Shown in pieces: positions 48,194-56,906 of a stretch of DNA of 64,000 bases. Position numbers and translations under genes: made by a program. Under the pieces are notes generated by a model, which was given only the letters and a program-made list of their open reading frames with translations, had not been told where the DNA came from and made no database searches. Positions within the stretch are counted from its first letter, which is position 1. Each line of letters starts with the position of its first letter. Location: positions 5,293,007 to 5,357,006 of the forward strand of contig AP018180.1 in NCBI GenBank assembly GCA_002368155.1. The letters run 5' to 3'. Origin of the DNA: Nostoc carneum NIES-2107. Lineage in GTDB: Bacteria; Cyanobacteriota; Cyanobacteriia; Cyanobacteriales; Nostocaceae.

Positions 48194-48362
48194 TTTAGTA
48201 GTGACAACCCAATTATTCAGCACGGAATAATTCTCAATGTAGGGTGTGTTGTCGCCTAGCGCAACGCACCATCCAAAATTTAAGGTGCTACATCTTCAGC
48301 AATAACAAAAAATCCAAATTTATATTTAATAGACAATACCTTTATATCTAGACTGTACGATT
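48194..48362. other. Spacer with dispersed palindrome between helicase and caspase genes
   Basis: 169 bases. An imperfect palindrome of the GTAGGGTG(C/T)GTT...AACGCACC type (about 48239-48273) is a common dispersed cyanobacterial repeat. The spacing leaves room for a separate promoter for the caspase gene. Confidence 0.5.
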
Positions 48363-49376
48363 ATGTCCAACCAATTTGCCCACGGTTATGCTTTGTTAAT
48401 TGGAGTTGGTGAAACAGCCGAACCACAATGGTCATTACCCGTTACAGTCAAAGATGTGCAAGCAATAAAAACCGTGCTAACCGGTAAAGATTTGTGTGCC
48501 TATGATTCCGCAAATATTCGCTTATTGCAGAATGAGCAGACAACACGTAGTGCAATTATCGCTGGATTAACCTGGTTACAAGAAAAAGCAGCCAGCGATC
48601 GCAATGCCACAATAGTAGTTTATTACTCCGGTCATGGATGCTTTGACTTAGCAAGCCAGTGTTATTACTTACTGCAACATGACTTCAAATCCTCAGATAT
48701 TGCTAACACCGCCTTATCTGCCTCAGAATTTACACAAGCCTTGCGACAAATTCAAGCAAAACGGTTGTGGGTAGTAATTGATAGCTGTCATGCAGAAGGT
48801 ATGGCTACTTCCAAAGGCGAACTACCTGCCGATTTTATCGCCACAGCCTTACCCAAAGGTGTTATAGATGACTTAAAGCAGGGAGAAGGAAGGGCAGTAT
48901 TTACATCATCCAGGGGTAATCAGAGTTCTTTCATCCGCCCTGATGCTACCATGAGCGTCTACACTTATCATCTCGTTGAGGCATTGCGGGGAGCGGCTAA
49001 CAAGCCAGGAGACACCACAGTGATGCTCTCCAACCTCATCAATCATTTAGGGAAAACAGTGCCAGAAAGCGCTAGAACCCTGTGTAGACAAGAACAAACG
49101 CCATTTTTTGATACAGCAATGGAAGATTTCCCCATTGCCATGTTGCGCGGCGGAAAAGGACTAGCAAACTCAACCCCAGACTCGCCTAAAATAATGAGCG
49201 ATCGCGAAGTCGTCACACCTGCACTCGCAAGAGCAAAACGAGCATTAGCTATTTTAGAAGAACAAGCCGCTTCCTTTGGAATCAGGATTCCCGTAGATTT
49301 GCAGATTGAATTGGAAGAAAAACGCCGACAAGTAATTGAATTAGAATCCCGCCATCAAAGAACCGGATTAGATTAA
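48363..49376 (+). CDS. Caspase-like (C14) protease with C-terminal adaptor module
   Basis: 337 residues. The caspase-hemoglobinase fold starts at about residue 8 (GYALLIGVGETAEPQWSLPVTVKDVQAI). The catalytic dyad is visible as His91 in YYSGHG and Cys142 in VIDSCHAEG. The p10-like part follows (RAVFTSSRGNQSSF, SVYTYHLVEAL). The last ~50 residues (289-337) are a separate module, ARAKRALAILEEQAASFGIRIP followed by VDLQIELEEK, repeated at the N-terminus of the STAND NTPase downstream. Shared terminal modules link effector and sensor in bacterial conflict systems, so this is probably the killer protease released when the NTPase senses a signal. Soluble, no signal peptide. Confidence 0.9.
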   Translation: MSNQFAHGYALLIGVGETAEPQWSLPVTVKDVQAIKTVLTGKDLCAYDSANIRLLQNEQTTRSAIIAGLTWLQEKAASDRNATIVVYYSGHGCFDLASQCYYLLQHDFKSSDIANTALSASEFTQALRQIQAKRLWVVIDSCHAEGMATSKGELPADFIATALPKGVIDDLKQGEGRAVFTSSRGNQSSFIRPDATMSVYTYHLVEALRGAANKPGDTTVMLSNLINHLGKTVPESARTLCRQEQTPFFDTAMEDFPIAMLRGGKGLANSTPDSPKIMSDREVVTPALARAKRALAILEEQAASFGIRIPVDLQIELEEKRRQVIELESRHQRTGLD

Positions 49377-49443
49377 TTAAATTACACAGCTAGGGGCAAG
49401 GGCATTGCCCATTGGTGTCAACTTAACATGAAACCCTCTTACC

Positions 49444-49561
49444 GCAAGGAACTGAAGTTCCTTGCTCATAGCCAAAGTCATCTCAAGATGACTAGATATC
49501 CTCAAAATCTTGAGTCTACTTCAGTAGACTTGGGCTATTAGCCTTGGAATTCATTCCAAGG
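49444..49561. repeat. Cluster of nested perfect palindromes (REP-like)
   Basis: Five inverted repeats in 118 bases: GCAAGGAAC-TGAA-GTTCCTTGC (49444-49465), GTCATCT-CA-AGATGAC (49477-49492), CTCAA-AATC-TTGAG (49501-49514), AGTCTACT-TC-AGTAGACT (49513-49530) and CCTTGGAAT-TC-ATTCCAAGG (49542-49561). An outer pairing (atagccaaagtc near 49469 with gacttgggctat near 49527) encloses three of them, so an RNA could fold into a multi-branched structure. REP-like mobile repeat or structured RNA are both possible. Confidence 0.8.
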
Positions 49562-49646
49562 CGGGTGACAAAGCTAAGACAGAGGCTATTTTTAACTTCA
49601 GTTGACACAACTAAGAAATGCTGTGCCCTAAAAATTATATTGACTT

Positions 49647-49898
49647 CCAAGAAAGTTACACGAAGTTTCGCGTTCCTTTCAGCAAACACCGAGAAATTTA
49701 CACCAACCTTCCCCTTCCAAACACCAAACGCCGAGTAATTTACACGAACTTTCGCCTTCCGAACACCAAACGCCGAGTAATTTACACTAACCTTCGCCTT
49801 CCTTTCACCAAGCGCCGAGTAATTTACACGAACATTCACCTTCCGAACACCAAACGCCGAGTAATTTACACTAACCTCCGAGTTCCTTTCACCAACTT
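49647..49898. repeat. Six 42-bp tandem repeats
   Basis: Units start at 49647, 49689, 49731, 49773, 49815 and 49857, each 42 bp, with consensus core CCGAGTAATTTACACnAACn then TTCGCCTTCC. The first unit is the most diverged. Because 42 is a multiple of 3, both strands stay open (14-residue repeats such as RRVIYTNLRLPNTK or VNYSAFGVRKAKVR), which is an artefact of the repeat unless a product is shown. Confidence 0.9.
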
Positions 49899-50034
49899 CC
49901 CCCTTCCAGGAATGCCGTGAAAAACTTATACAATCAAATGAGATGAAAATCTTCCCTAAATTGGCTCTCAAATAAACTAAAAAGCTAATTCCATCATAAT
50001 TAATTGCATATTTTCTTATTATTAATACAACTCT

Positions 50035-52242
50035 ATGGATGATCGAGAAGCACTACAGCGCACTCTCAACCGTGCCCGTCGCGCCCTCCAGATAATAGAA
50101 GAAGAAAAAGCTAGTTATGGCATTCGAGTTCCAGTAGATTTGCAAATTGAACTCGAAGAAAAACAAAAAGAAGTCGCTAGCCTAGAAGCGCGATTAAATC
50201 AGTTACAGGGAAACCCCTCCGTAGCTGTACCAGATAACCTCCCCCGCTATAACGATGTATTTGTCGGACGCAAAGCAGAAATCGTCCGTTGCATAGAAGC
50301 ACTTTCACCAGAAGAACGGGGTTGGGGAGTGGCGATTGATGGGATTGGCGGCATGGGCAAAACAGCATTAGCGCTGGAGGTAGCCCACCTAGCCCGTAAA
50401 CAAGCGCTATTTGATGCTTACCTATTTGTTTCCGCCAAAACTACCTGGCTAACAACCGAGGGAGTACGCCAAGAAACCCTGGCTTTATCTTCCCTGGATA
50501 GCTTCTGCCGAGAATTTGCCAAAGGCTTAGGACAGACAGATATTGTCAAAATAACTGATGCCACCGAACGCCGCCGCGCCCTGTTAGATGCCCTGCGGGG
50601 AAGGCGTGTTTTGCTGATTTGGGACAACCTAGAAACCCTGAATACAGAAGAACGCGAGATGATTGCCGAGTTTCTGCGGAAACTCCCCACCCCCAATAAA
50701 GCCATCATCACCAGCCGTCGCCGTACAGGAGAAAGCGCCCTCACCATCCGCTTAGATCATCTCTCGCCAGCAGAGGCTTTAGAATTAATGCAAGCCAAGG
50801 GACGTTTATACCCCCGCCTTGCCCAAGAATTAAACGCAACCAAGCCAGAAATATTGACTGCTTTATATGAAGCAGCTGGTGGCAACCCCTTAGCGTTAGA
50901 CTGGACTCTGGGACAAGTGGCACACAAAGGTTACTCGATCAGTATTGCACTAGAACGGTTGCAGAATGCTGCCAACTCCAACGACCTCTACGGCTTTCTA
51001 TTTGCCGATGCTGCCCAAACTTTGACTAATAATGATCGCACAGTGCTTTCTGCCCTAGCTGTATTTCGCACACCAGCAACAACAGCAGCATTAGCGGATG
51101 CTACCGATTTAGTCATCACAGCAATTCAACTTTCTTTAGAGCAATTAGTCACTCTATCTTTAGTGAATGACTTGGATGGTCAACGATTTGGACTCCACCC
51201 CCTCACCCGCACCTATATTCGTGCAGCAATTGGTGGTACAGATACTATAGGAACACAGCCGCTTGGCAAAATTCACTTTGACTCTGCTGCTCAACGCAAA
51301 GTTTTGCGCTACTGGGTAGACTACGCCCAGAAGTACGGGGGCAGATCTGAAAACTACAAAACCCATGAAAAGCTAGAAGCCGAATGGCAAAACCTAGAGA
51401 GCGTAGCTACAATCTTGCGAGAAATGGCTGGTATCCCCGGTACACTGCAAGACCGACAAGCCGCCGAGATGCTCATAGATTTGGAAAATGCTTTGTATAA
51501 CTTCCTCTGGTTTCGTGGCTACTGGGATGAACGGGTACGTTTGGGTGAGTTGCGATATCAGGCAGGAAACGCGCTGAGTCAGTGGAGTGATGCAGGTTGG
51601 GGTGCGTACAATGTTGCCTGGATTTACTACAATCGCGCCGAGACAAAACGGGCAGCAAGTTGGGCAGCACAGATGGCGGCAGCGATGGAACGGGGCGGTA
51701 GCCGTCGGGATAAGGCTGTTGCAATTCGGTTGCAAGGAGTGATTGCAGAGCAACGCCAGAACTGGACGGAGGCGGAACGGCTATATCAGGAGGCGTTAGC
51801 AATTTACCGAGAGTTGGGAGAAGAAGAGAATGAGGCGATCGCTCTCAACGATTTGGGAGGAGTTGCACAATCTCAGGGACAATATGACCGCGCCGAGTCC
51901 TACTACAAGCAAGCATTAGCTATAGATGAAAAGCGAGGAGATAAACAAGGACAAGCAGCTTATTGCGCCAACTCGGGACTTCTCGCCCTTTACCGCAACC
52001 AACCTACAGAAGCCCGCCCCTGGTACGAGCGTGAGTTAGCCTTAGCTCAAGAAGTAGGACGGCAAGACTTGGTAGCTGATGCTCAAGCGGGGCTAGCACA
52101 AGTCCTAGAAGCGGAGGGGCGCTACTCAGAGGCGCTAGCCTTAGCACAGTCTGCCCTAGAAATCTGGGAACGCCTACGCGATCAGAACTTGAATTTTTCA
52201 CGCCAATTGGTTGAACGGTTGCGACGCAAAGCAGGGAAATAA
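50035..52242 (+). CDS. STAND NTPase (NB-ARC-like) with TPR repeats and N-terminal adaptor module
   Basis: 735 residues. Residues 10-54 (ARRALQIIEEEKASYGIRVP then VDLQIELEEK) repeat the C-terminal module of the caspase gene upstream. The NTPase domain follows: Walker A GIGGMGKTAL (103-112), Walker B RVLLIWDNLE (191-200), an Arg-rich sensor (ITSRRRTGES) and the GNPLALDW motif, then a winged-helix region. From about 560 to 720 there are TPRs (AERLYQEALAIYRELGEEENEAIALNDLGGVAQSQGQYDRAES). This is the sensor layout of plant NLRs and Apaf-1: TPRs sense, ATP drives oligomerisation, and the N-terminal module recruits the effector. The caspase is the obvious effector. Confidence 0.92.
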   Translation: MDDREALQRTLNRARRALQIIEEEKASYGIRVPVDLQIELEEKQKEVASLEARLNQLQGNPSVAVPDNLPRYNDVFVGRKAEIVRCIEALSPEERGWGVAIDGIGGMGKTALALEVAHLARKQALFDAYLFVSAKTTWLTTEGVRQETLALSSLDSFCREFAKGLGQTDIVKITDATERRRALLDALRGRRVLLIWDNLETLNTEEREMIAEFLRKLPTPNKAIITSRRRTGESALTIRLDHLSPAEALELMQAKGRLYPRLAQELNATKPEILTALYEAAGGNPLALDWTLGQVAHKGYSISIALERLQNAANSNDLYGFLFADAAQTLTNNDRTVLSALAVFRTPATTAALADATDLVITAIQLSLEQLVTLSLVNDLDGQRFGLHPLTRTYIRAAIGGTDTIGTQPLGKIHFDSAAQRKVLRYWVDYAQKYGGRSENYKTHEKLEAEWQNLESVATILREMAGIPGTLQDRQAAEMLIDLENALYNFLWFRGYWDERVRLGELRYQAGNALSQWSDAGWGAYNVAWIYYNRAETKRAASWAAQMAAAMERGGSRRDKAVAIRLQGVIAEQRQNWTEAERLYQEALAIYRELGEEENEAIALNDLGGVAQSQGQYDRAESYYKQALAIDEKRGDKQGQAAYCANSGLLALYRNQPTEARPWYERELALAQEVGRQDLVADAQAGLAQVLEAEGRYSEALALAQSALEIWERLRDQNLNFSRQLVERLRRKAGK

Positions 52243-52331
52243 TTTTTAATTCGTAATTCGTAATTCGTAATTAAAGCCTTTCCTCCTTACTCCTTCCCCA
52301 AAAAGTCAAATTATCAACTTGAAGATTAATC

Positions 52332-53168
52332 ATGACTAATTACACCCTACAAGCAAGCCGTGAATGGTGGTCACAAAGATGGCTCGATTTATTAGATTCC
52401 TATCGCTTTAAAAAACGTTTAGAACGCGCGAGAAACTATTCTCGTCAGGGCAATGTCCTCAGCATTGAATTTAAAGGTGCAAAGGTATTAGCTAGGGTAC
52501 AAGGTAGCGAACCAGAACCTTATAAAGTATCACTTTCCTTAGACCCCTTTAGCGATGAAGAATGGAGTTATGTAATAGAAACTATGTCCAAAAAGGCAAC
52601 TTTTGCCGCCAAGTTATTAGCAGGAGAAATGCCCCAAAATATTGAAGAAGTCTTCACTGCTAATGGACTTTCCTTATTTCCCTTTACTTTATCAGATGTC
52701 CGCAGCAAATGCTCTTGCCCTGATAAAGCGAATCCTTGTAAACACGTAGGTGCTGTGTATTATCAGTTAGGCGATAGATTCAGCGAAGACCCCTTTGTAC
52801 TATTTAAATTGCGCGGACGTACCAAAGAGCAAATTATCAGCGATTTACGCCAATTACGTAGCGCTAAAATTGATGTTTCATCAACAGAAATATCTGATAT
52901 TCAACAGCCAGTTACTAATAATCAAAATACAATTAAACTTGACTCATTCTGGCAGTACAATGAACCCCTTGATTCTTCTTTAGTCGTCATTGCTCCCAGT
53001 GGTAGCGAAACTGTATTAGATGTATTAGGCCCCATTCCCCTAGCGAAAGAAGAAGAGAACATCGGCAATTTAACCTCTAGCGATGTCGTCATGAAATATT
53101 TGCAAACAGTTTACCAAGATGTTAGACAAAAGGCGGTTTTAGCTGCCATGAATGTGGGAGGGGCTTAA
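52332..53168 (+). CDS. SWIM zinc-finger protein
   Basis: 278 residues. The SWIM motif CSCPDKANPCKH is at residues 127-138 (Cys127, Cys129, Cys136, His138, the CxCxnCxH pattern), which binds zinc and contacts DNA or protein. The N-terminal half (REWWSQRWLDLLDSYRFKKRLERARNYSRQGNVLSIEFKGAKVLARVQGS) is the conserved region of SWIM proteins that accompany SNF2 helicases. Here the helicase lies 4.1 kb upstream, beyond the caspase and STAND genes, all on the same strand. It probably acts with the helicase; whether it also takes part in the caspase system is unknown. Confidence 0.92.
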   Translation: MTNYTLQASREWWSQRWLDLLDSYRFKKRLERARNYSRQGNVLSIEFKGAKVLARVQGSEPEPYKVSLSLDPFSDEEWSYVIETMSKKATFAAKLLAGEMPQNIEEVFTANGLSLFPFTLSDVRSKCSCPDKANPCKHVGAVYYQLGDRFSEDPFVLFKLRGRTKEQIISDLRQLRSAKIDVSSTEISDIQQPVTNNQNTIKLDSFWQYNEPLDSSLVVIAPSGSETVLDVLGPIPLAKEEENIGNLTSSDVVMKYLQTVYQDVRQKAVLAAMNVGGA

Positions 53169-53747
53169 TACGGCATTCTTCAATCGAGCTTAAAAATGGG
53201 CATGGGGCATTGGGCATTGGGCATGGAAAAGAGAGATTTTTATGCTTGGCGTGAAATTTTTTCATTGGGACTGCCTTATTTTCAAGTGATACCAATTTGA
53301 AAAAAGAATACGACAGATTGTAGGGGCAAGGCAGTGCCTTGCCCTCTAGAATATATTGATGTGTCGCCAACATAATTTGATTTGGTATGAGCTAATCATG
53401 GGAAAAACCCACACCCAACCATGAAAATCTACCTTTCCCATGACGATAGTTGTCTCTCCTGTCGGAGACGCTACACGTAGCTTGCTTCCCCGCACGGTAA
53501 ACCCAAGCCTGTCTCCCCAATGCCTCATGCCCTATGCCCCATGCCCCATGCCCTATGCCCAATACCTCACTACTGATAAAATGCGGATAATGCGTTATAC
53601 TTCGTTAACGCCCCTATAATAACCACAGGGGTGATTTTGGTTGGAAAGTTTTCACCTCAAAAACCGAAAAATAATTTTACATTCGGGGTTGTATTTATTA
53701 CAGGTGGTTGAATGCTATAAATTGCAGAGTAATCTGGTCAAACCCAC
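53169..53747. other. Intergenic region with repeats and MITE-like copy
   Basis: 579 bases holding a heptamer repeat (about 53197-53226, GGGCATG), the MITE-like copy at 53289-53388, a ctcctgtcggagacgctaca palindromic repeat at about 53455-53474 and CCCCATG/CCCTATG heptamers at about 53520-53565. No gene. Confidence 0.65.
53289..53388 (+). mobile_element. MITE-like dispersed element, copy 2
   Basis: 100 bp, ATACCAATTTGAAAAAAGAA ... ATTTGATTTGGTAT, same orientation and nearly the same sequence as the copy at 6888-6986. Confidence 0.75.
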
Positions 53748-54116
53748 ATGGAAGCCCAAACTAAAGTTATTTCGGTACAATTATCTGATGGTACAAATGT
53801 AAGAGTAGAAGCCACCCTCATTGGTGAGCGTAAATTGACTATCCCCACTCGACCTTTTAAAGAAGTCACCATTGCCATCGAATCTCTTAGTAGGGATATT
53901 GCAGAAGTTATCCAGAAAGTGAACCCCGATAAGGCTAGTGTAAAATTTGGTGTGGAAATTAGTCTGGAATCAGGTAAACTCTCACCTATATTAGTTAAAG
54001 GTACCTCCACCGCCAACCTGGAGATTACTTTAGAATGGGGCAAAATTCCTATGGAGGAACTAAAAATTCCCAATTCCATAGTCAAGCAGGAATCTCCTCT
54101 CAATATGGGCGCTTAG
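53748..54116 (+). CDS. Trypco1-like (trypsin-co-occurring domain) protein
   Basis: 122 residues, all beta and helix with no membrane segment. It fits the CU044_2847/Trypco1 family: VISVQLSDGTNVRVEATLIG, then KEVTIAIESLSRDIAEVIQKVNPDKASVKFGVEISLESGKLSPILVKG, then ANLEITLEWG. The family occurs beside trypsin-like and other effector genes in bacterial conflict systems. Here no trypsin gene is seen, but the caspase/STAND pair lies 1.5 kb upstream on the same strand. A role as an accessory or regulatory component of that system is only an inference. Confidence 0.75.
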   Translation: MEAQTKVISVQLSDGTNVRVEATLIGERKLTIPTRPFKEVTIAIESLSRDIAEVIQKVNPDKASVKFGVEISLESGKLSPILVKGTSTANLEITLEWGKIPMEELKIPNSIVKQESPLNMGA

Positions 54117-54191
54117 ACTAGGGGCTAAAAGTTTTATTTAATACTTAACACTCAGATTAGGGATTTCTACAGGTTGGTTAGTTTGATTGTT

Positions 54192-54377
54192 TTATTGCCC
54201 AAACTCTAATCGTGCTTTTTCCACCAAATCTGCTGTGATGACATCTTGCTTTGCTTGACGAGCTAGCTGCTCAATTCGCGCTTTTGCTTGCGTGCGGACA
54301 AAAAAGGGAATATTTTTAAGTTTTTCTTTTGCTTCTGCTGTCCATCCCAATGAATCTGAAAATTTTGGTTCACTCAT
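54192..54377 (-). CDS. PCP-reductase-like small protein
   Basis: 61 residues that consist of the C-terminal domain found in the light-independent protochlorophyllide reductase B subunit: [45 protein letters not shown]. Stand-alone copies are common in cyanobacteria; their role is unproven, with regulation of chlorophyll synthesis one suggestion. It lacks the nitrogenase-like catalytic parts, so it is not itself a reductase. It converges with the Trypco1-like gene. Confidence 0.88.
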   Translation of the reverse strand: MSEPKFSDSLGWTAEAKEKLKNIPFFVRTQAKARIEQLARQAKQDVITADLVEKARLEFGQ

Positions 54378-54787
54378 ATTTAGTACCCTTTTTTCAGTAA
54401 TACCAAGTATTGAAATAAAGTTTGTACGCCTTTCTTAATGACCTAAATTATGTCATGTGGCGGTAACAGCAAATAAAAATAAAATATAAAATACTCAGTA
54501 AATAACGAGCATCTGGGAATTACCAAAGATTGAAAAGCTAGGTAGCAATACAGTTCAGTGAAAGATAATTTTAGGTTGTGTTGAGCGATAGCGAAACCCA
54601 ACAAAGCCGCTTTGATGTTGGGTTACCCTACGGGAAAAGTAAAATTTTACTGGGCACGTAAATTTTCAGGAAAATTACTCAGTATCTTTCCATAGCTGCT
54701 TCAGAGGAATGCTTGTTCCAAAATCTATTTAGAGACAGAGTCTTACTATTTAAATTGTTCGTCATGAAAGAGTTGGTGATATTAACC
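54378..54787. other. Intergenic region with dispersed repeats
   Basis: 410 bases. The word GTAGCAATACAGTTCAGT (54542-54559) recurs at 62082-62099. A repeat of the type gcgaaacccaac ... gttgggttaccc, about 54587-54630, is another palindromic dispersed repeat. No gene. Confidence 0.55.
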
Positions 54788-55510
54788 TCATCCTCCTAAA
54801 TCGCGTAGCAATGCTTCTACCCTAGTTACACCGTCAAAGTCATTCTTTCTTTGATATAAATCACGAGCTTTGTTAAGTAAAGTAGTGGCTTGTTTGCTTT
54901 GCCGTCTTTGCTTATACATTGAACCCATTAACTCATAGGTTTGGGCATTGTTGCGATCGATATTAATTGCTTGTTCGTATGCCCAGTTAGCGGCTTCGTA
55001 GTCTCCTAGACGAGCCTGAGTGACAGCTAATCCTAAATAAGCATTCAGATTGTTACGGTTTAATTGAATAGCACGGCGATAAGCTTCTTTTGCTCCAGGG
55101 GTATCGCCCATATTACCTTTGATGTAACCCACGGCGTAATAAAAATCGCCGTTATTGGGAGTAATAGCTAGGGCGCGACGATAAGCTCCTAGTGCTGCCT
55201 GAAAATTTCCTTGTTGAGCATATAAATAGCCAATTCCTGAATGAATTTTGGCATTTTTAGGTTCAAGGCTGGCTGCTTGTTGATAAACAGAGATTGCTCC
55301 ATTATAATCACCAGCATCTACTAGCCTCCGCCCTTCTTCTAGCAATTGCTTAACTTCTGGACTTCTGGCTTGAGATAACAAAACTTGTGCTTGGGCCGCA
55401 GGAGATATAGGAACGACAAAACTTCCTAATAGCAGCAGACTTACTATAAATGATATTCGTTTGTACACAGTAAATTTCCTGATTTTATAGGGAACTTTTT
55501 TCTTGTACAT
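54788..55510 (-). CDS. Secreted TPR-repeat protein
   Basis: 240 residues. The N-terminus has a signal peptide (hydrophobic core about 22-38, cleavage near SPAAQA). The rest contains about five tetratricopeptide repeats (GDYNGAISVYQQAASLEPKNAKIHSGIGYLYAQQGNFQAALGAYRRAL and similar), a periplasmic protein-protein interaction scaffold. No enzyme domain is present and the partner is unknown. The start is the only upstream Met. Confidence 0.85.
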   Translation of the reverse strand: MYKKKVPYKIRKFTVYKRISFIVSLLLLGSFVVPISPAAQAQVLLSQARSPEVKQLLEEGRRLVDAGDYNGAISVYQQAASLEPKNAKIHSGIGYLYAQQGNFQAALGAYRRALAITPNNGDFYYAVGYIKGNMGDTPGAKEAYRRAIQLNRNNLNAYLGLAVTQARLGDYEAANWAYEQAINIDRNNAQTYELMGSMYKQRRQSKQATTLLNKARDLYQRKNDFDGVTRVEALLRDLGG

Positions 55511-56200
55511 TAAAACAGAATTTTTTTTTTTTGAAAACTGTATTTATGCCATTTTATAAAATATTAATAATTTCACATAAATACTCCGGGTATCAATAAG
55601 ATGAAACCGAGATTTTACGTAAATTTTGAGAATGAAGTATCTAAAAACAAGTATTTCCACATATATATTTAGCCCAGTAATAGAAAAATATCTTTAGAGA
55701 AGGGGTTAAAATTATACGTTGCCGATAAATTTAGGTGTTGTAGAGAGTCCCAGCTACAAAAATATTTCATTACTGTATAGATAGGGAGACAGGGAGCAGG
55801 GGAATCAATTTGAGATTTTAGATTGCCGATTTTAGATTGAATCCAAAACGTAAAATATAAAATCCAAAATTGATTGATGCTCATAGCTAAGCCTGCGAGC
55901 AGAACCAAATTTTGAGTTAAAAATCTTACCTCTTTTTGGGAAGACTGAGAAAATATTTATACCTTAAGCAACAGGCAAGCTAGGTATAAAACTATTCTTC
56001 AAGCATAGGTTTAGGTAACGAATTGTAGGCTTTAATTCATTATTCATAACTGATAATTTTCTGGGTGTTGATATTTCTCCTCATCGAGCCATTGCTAGTT
56101 AAGATATATTTCACCTGCAAAATGTTCCTGCATTCCTCATTGGCTATTCAAGACCATGCTTGGTCAAAAATCAACTGAGACTATTTTTGAGGCAAAATTT
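55511..56200. other. Long AT-rich intergenic region
   Basis: 690 bases between divergent genes with no credible open frame or RNA structure. The stretch includes short TTTTAGATT-type words near 55810-55870. The YbjQ gene's promoter should be at its right end. Confidence 0.4.
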
Positions 56201-56527
56201 ATGATTTTAACCACAACTGATGTAATTCAAGGCGCTGTTATTCAGTCCTATTTAGGCATTGTTACGGCAGAAGTTGTGTATGGTAGCAATTTCTTAAGAG
56301 ATTTTTTAGCTAGCATTCGCGATATTGTTGGCGGACGCACTGGTAGCTATGAACGTCTTTTTGAACAAGGTCAACGTAAAGCATTAGATGAATTACAGCA
56401 ACGTGCAATGCGTTTAGGAGCAGATGCTGTGATTGGTATTGAAATTGATACTGGTACAATCAATGTCGATCAATCAGGTGTGCTGCTATTAATTACTGCC
56501 ACAGGTACAGCTGTAAAGGTACGTTAA
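56201..56527 (+). CDS. YbjQ-family (heavy-metal-binding domain) protein
   Basis: 108 residues from the ATG at 56201, preceded by GAGG at proper spacing. An in-frame ATG at 56156 is rejected because the family begins MILTTTDxIQG. The domain is complete: VIQSYLGIVTAEVVYGSNFLRDFLASIRDIVGGRTGSYERLFEQGQRKALDELQQRAMRLGADAVIGIEIDTGTI. YbjQ proteins form pentameric or decameric rings; metal binding is a name only and the role is unknown. Confidence 0.92.
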   Translation: MILTTTDVIQGAVIQSYLGIVTAEVVYGSNFLRDFLASIRDIVGGRTGSYERLFEQGQRKALDELQQRAMRLGADAVIGIEIDTGTINVDQSGVLLLITATGTAVKVR

Positions 56528-56906
56528 TTTAAATTTCATCTCGAACAATGTAAAAAAAGATTCTCGAGGTTCTAGATAAGTTCGAGAATCTATACTTATT
56601 TATTTTTAGAAGCTAGATAAATATGATTTGGTAATTCTTTTAACTTTATAAAGTTTTATAGTGTATTGTTGATATTAATTATTTTAAAGACTTATTAATT
56701 TATTCAAAATAAATAGTGCCGATAAAGAAAATATTTAGCTTTATTTCTTATGGAAATTACATTTGATTTATTCCTACTAAAGATAGAGTACATAACTCTT
56801 TCTGTTGATAGATAGAAAAAATTATATTTAGCAATTTAATTTATAAACATCAAGTATAAATATACCTGGAAAAGCTTTACTGAAGCATTAAGGGAGAAAA
56901 TAGTCT
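56528..56906. other. AT-rich intergenic region with terminator-like hairpin
   Basis: 379 bases. The hairpin at 56558-56591 probably ends the YbjQ transcript; the rest is AT-rich with no gene. Confidence 0.5.
56558..56591 (+). terminator. Terminator-like hairpin after ybjQ-type gene
   Basis: A 10-bp perfect stem AGATTCTCGA / TCGAGAATCT with a 14-base loop, preceded by an A-run and followed by a T-rich stretch (ATACTTATTTATTTTT), 31 bases past the stop. Confidence 0.5.

Larger units (their letters stand above)
49377..50034. other. Structured spacer between caspase and STAND genes
   Basis: 658 bases. From left to right: a GGGCAA...TTGCCC inverted repeat near 49394-49410, a cluster of nested palindromes (49444-49561), six 42-bp tandem repeats (49647-49898) and an AT-rich stretch before the STAND gene. 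Both strands are open across the tandem repeat, but neither frame has a ribosome site or known homologue, so no gene is called. Confidence 0.75.

Noticed and set aside
49516-49971. 151-codon minus-strand and 100-codon plus-strand open frames across the 42-bp repeats
   Set aside because: Both arise because the unit is a multiple of three; neither has a ribosome site or recognisable family, and both run into palindromic non-coding DNA.
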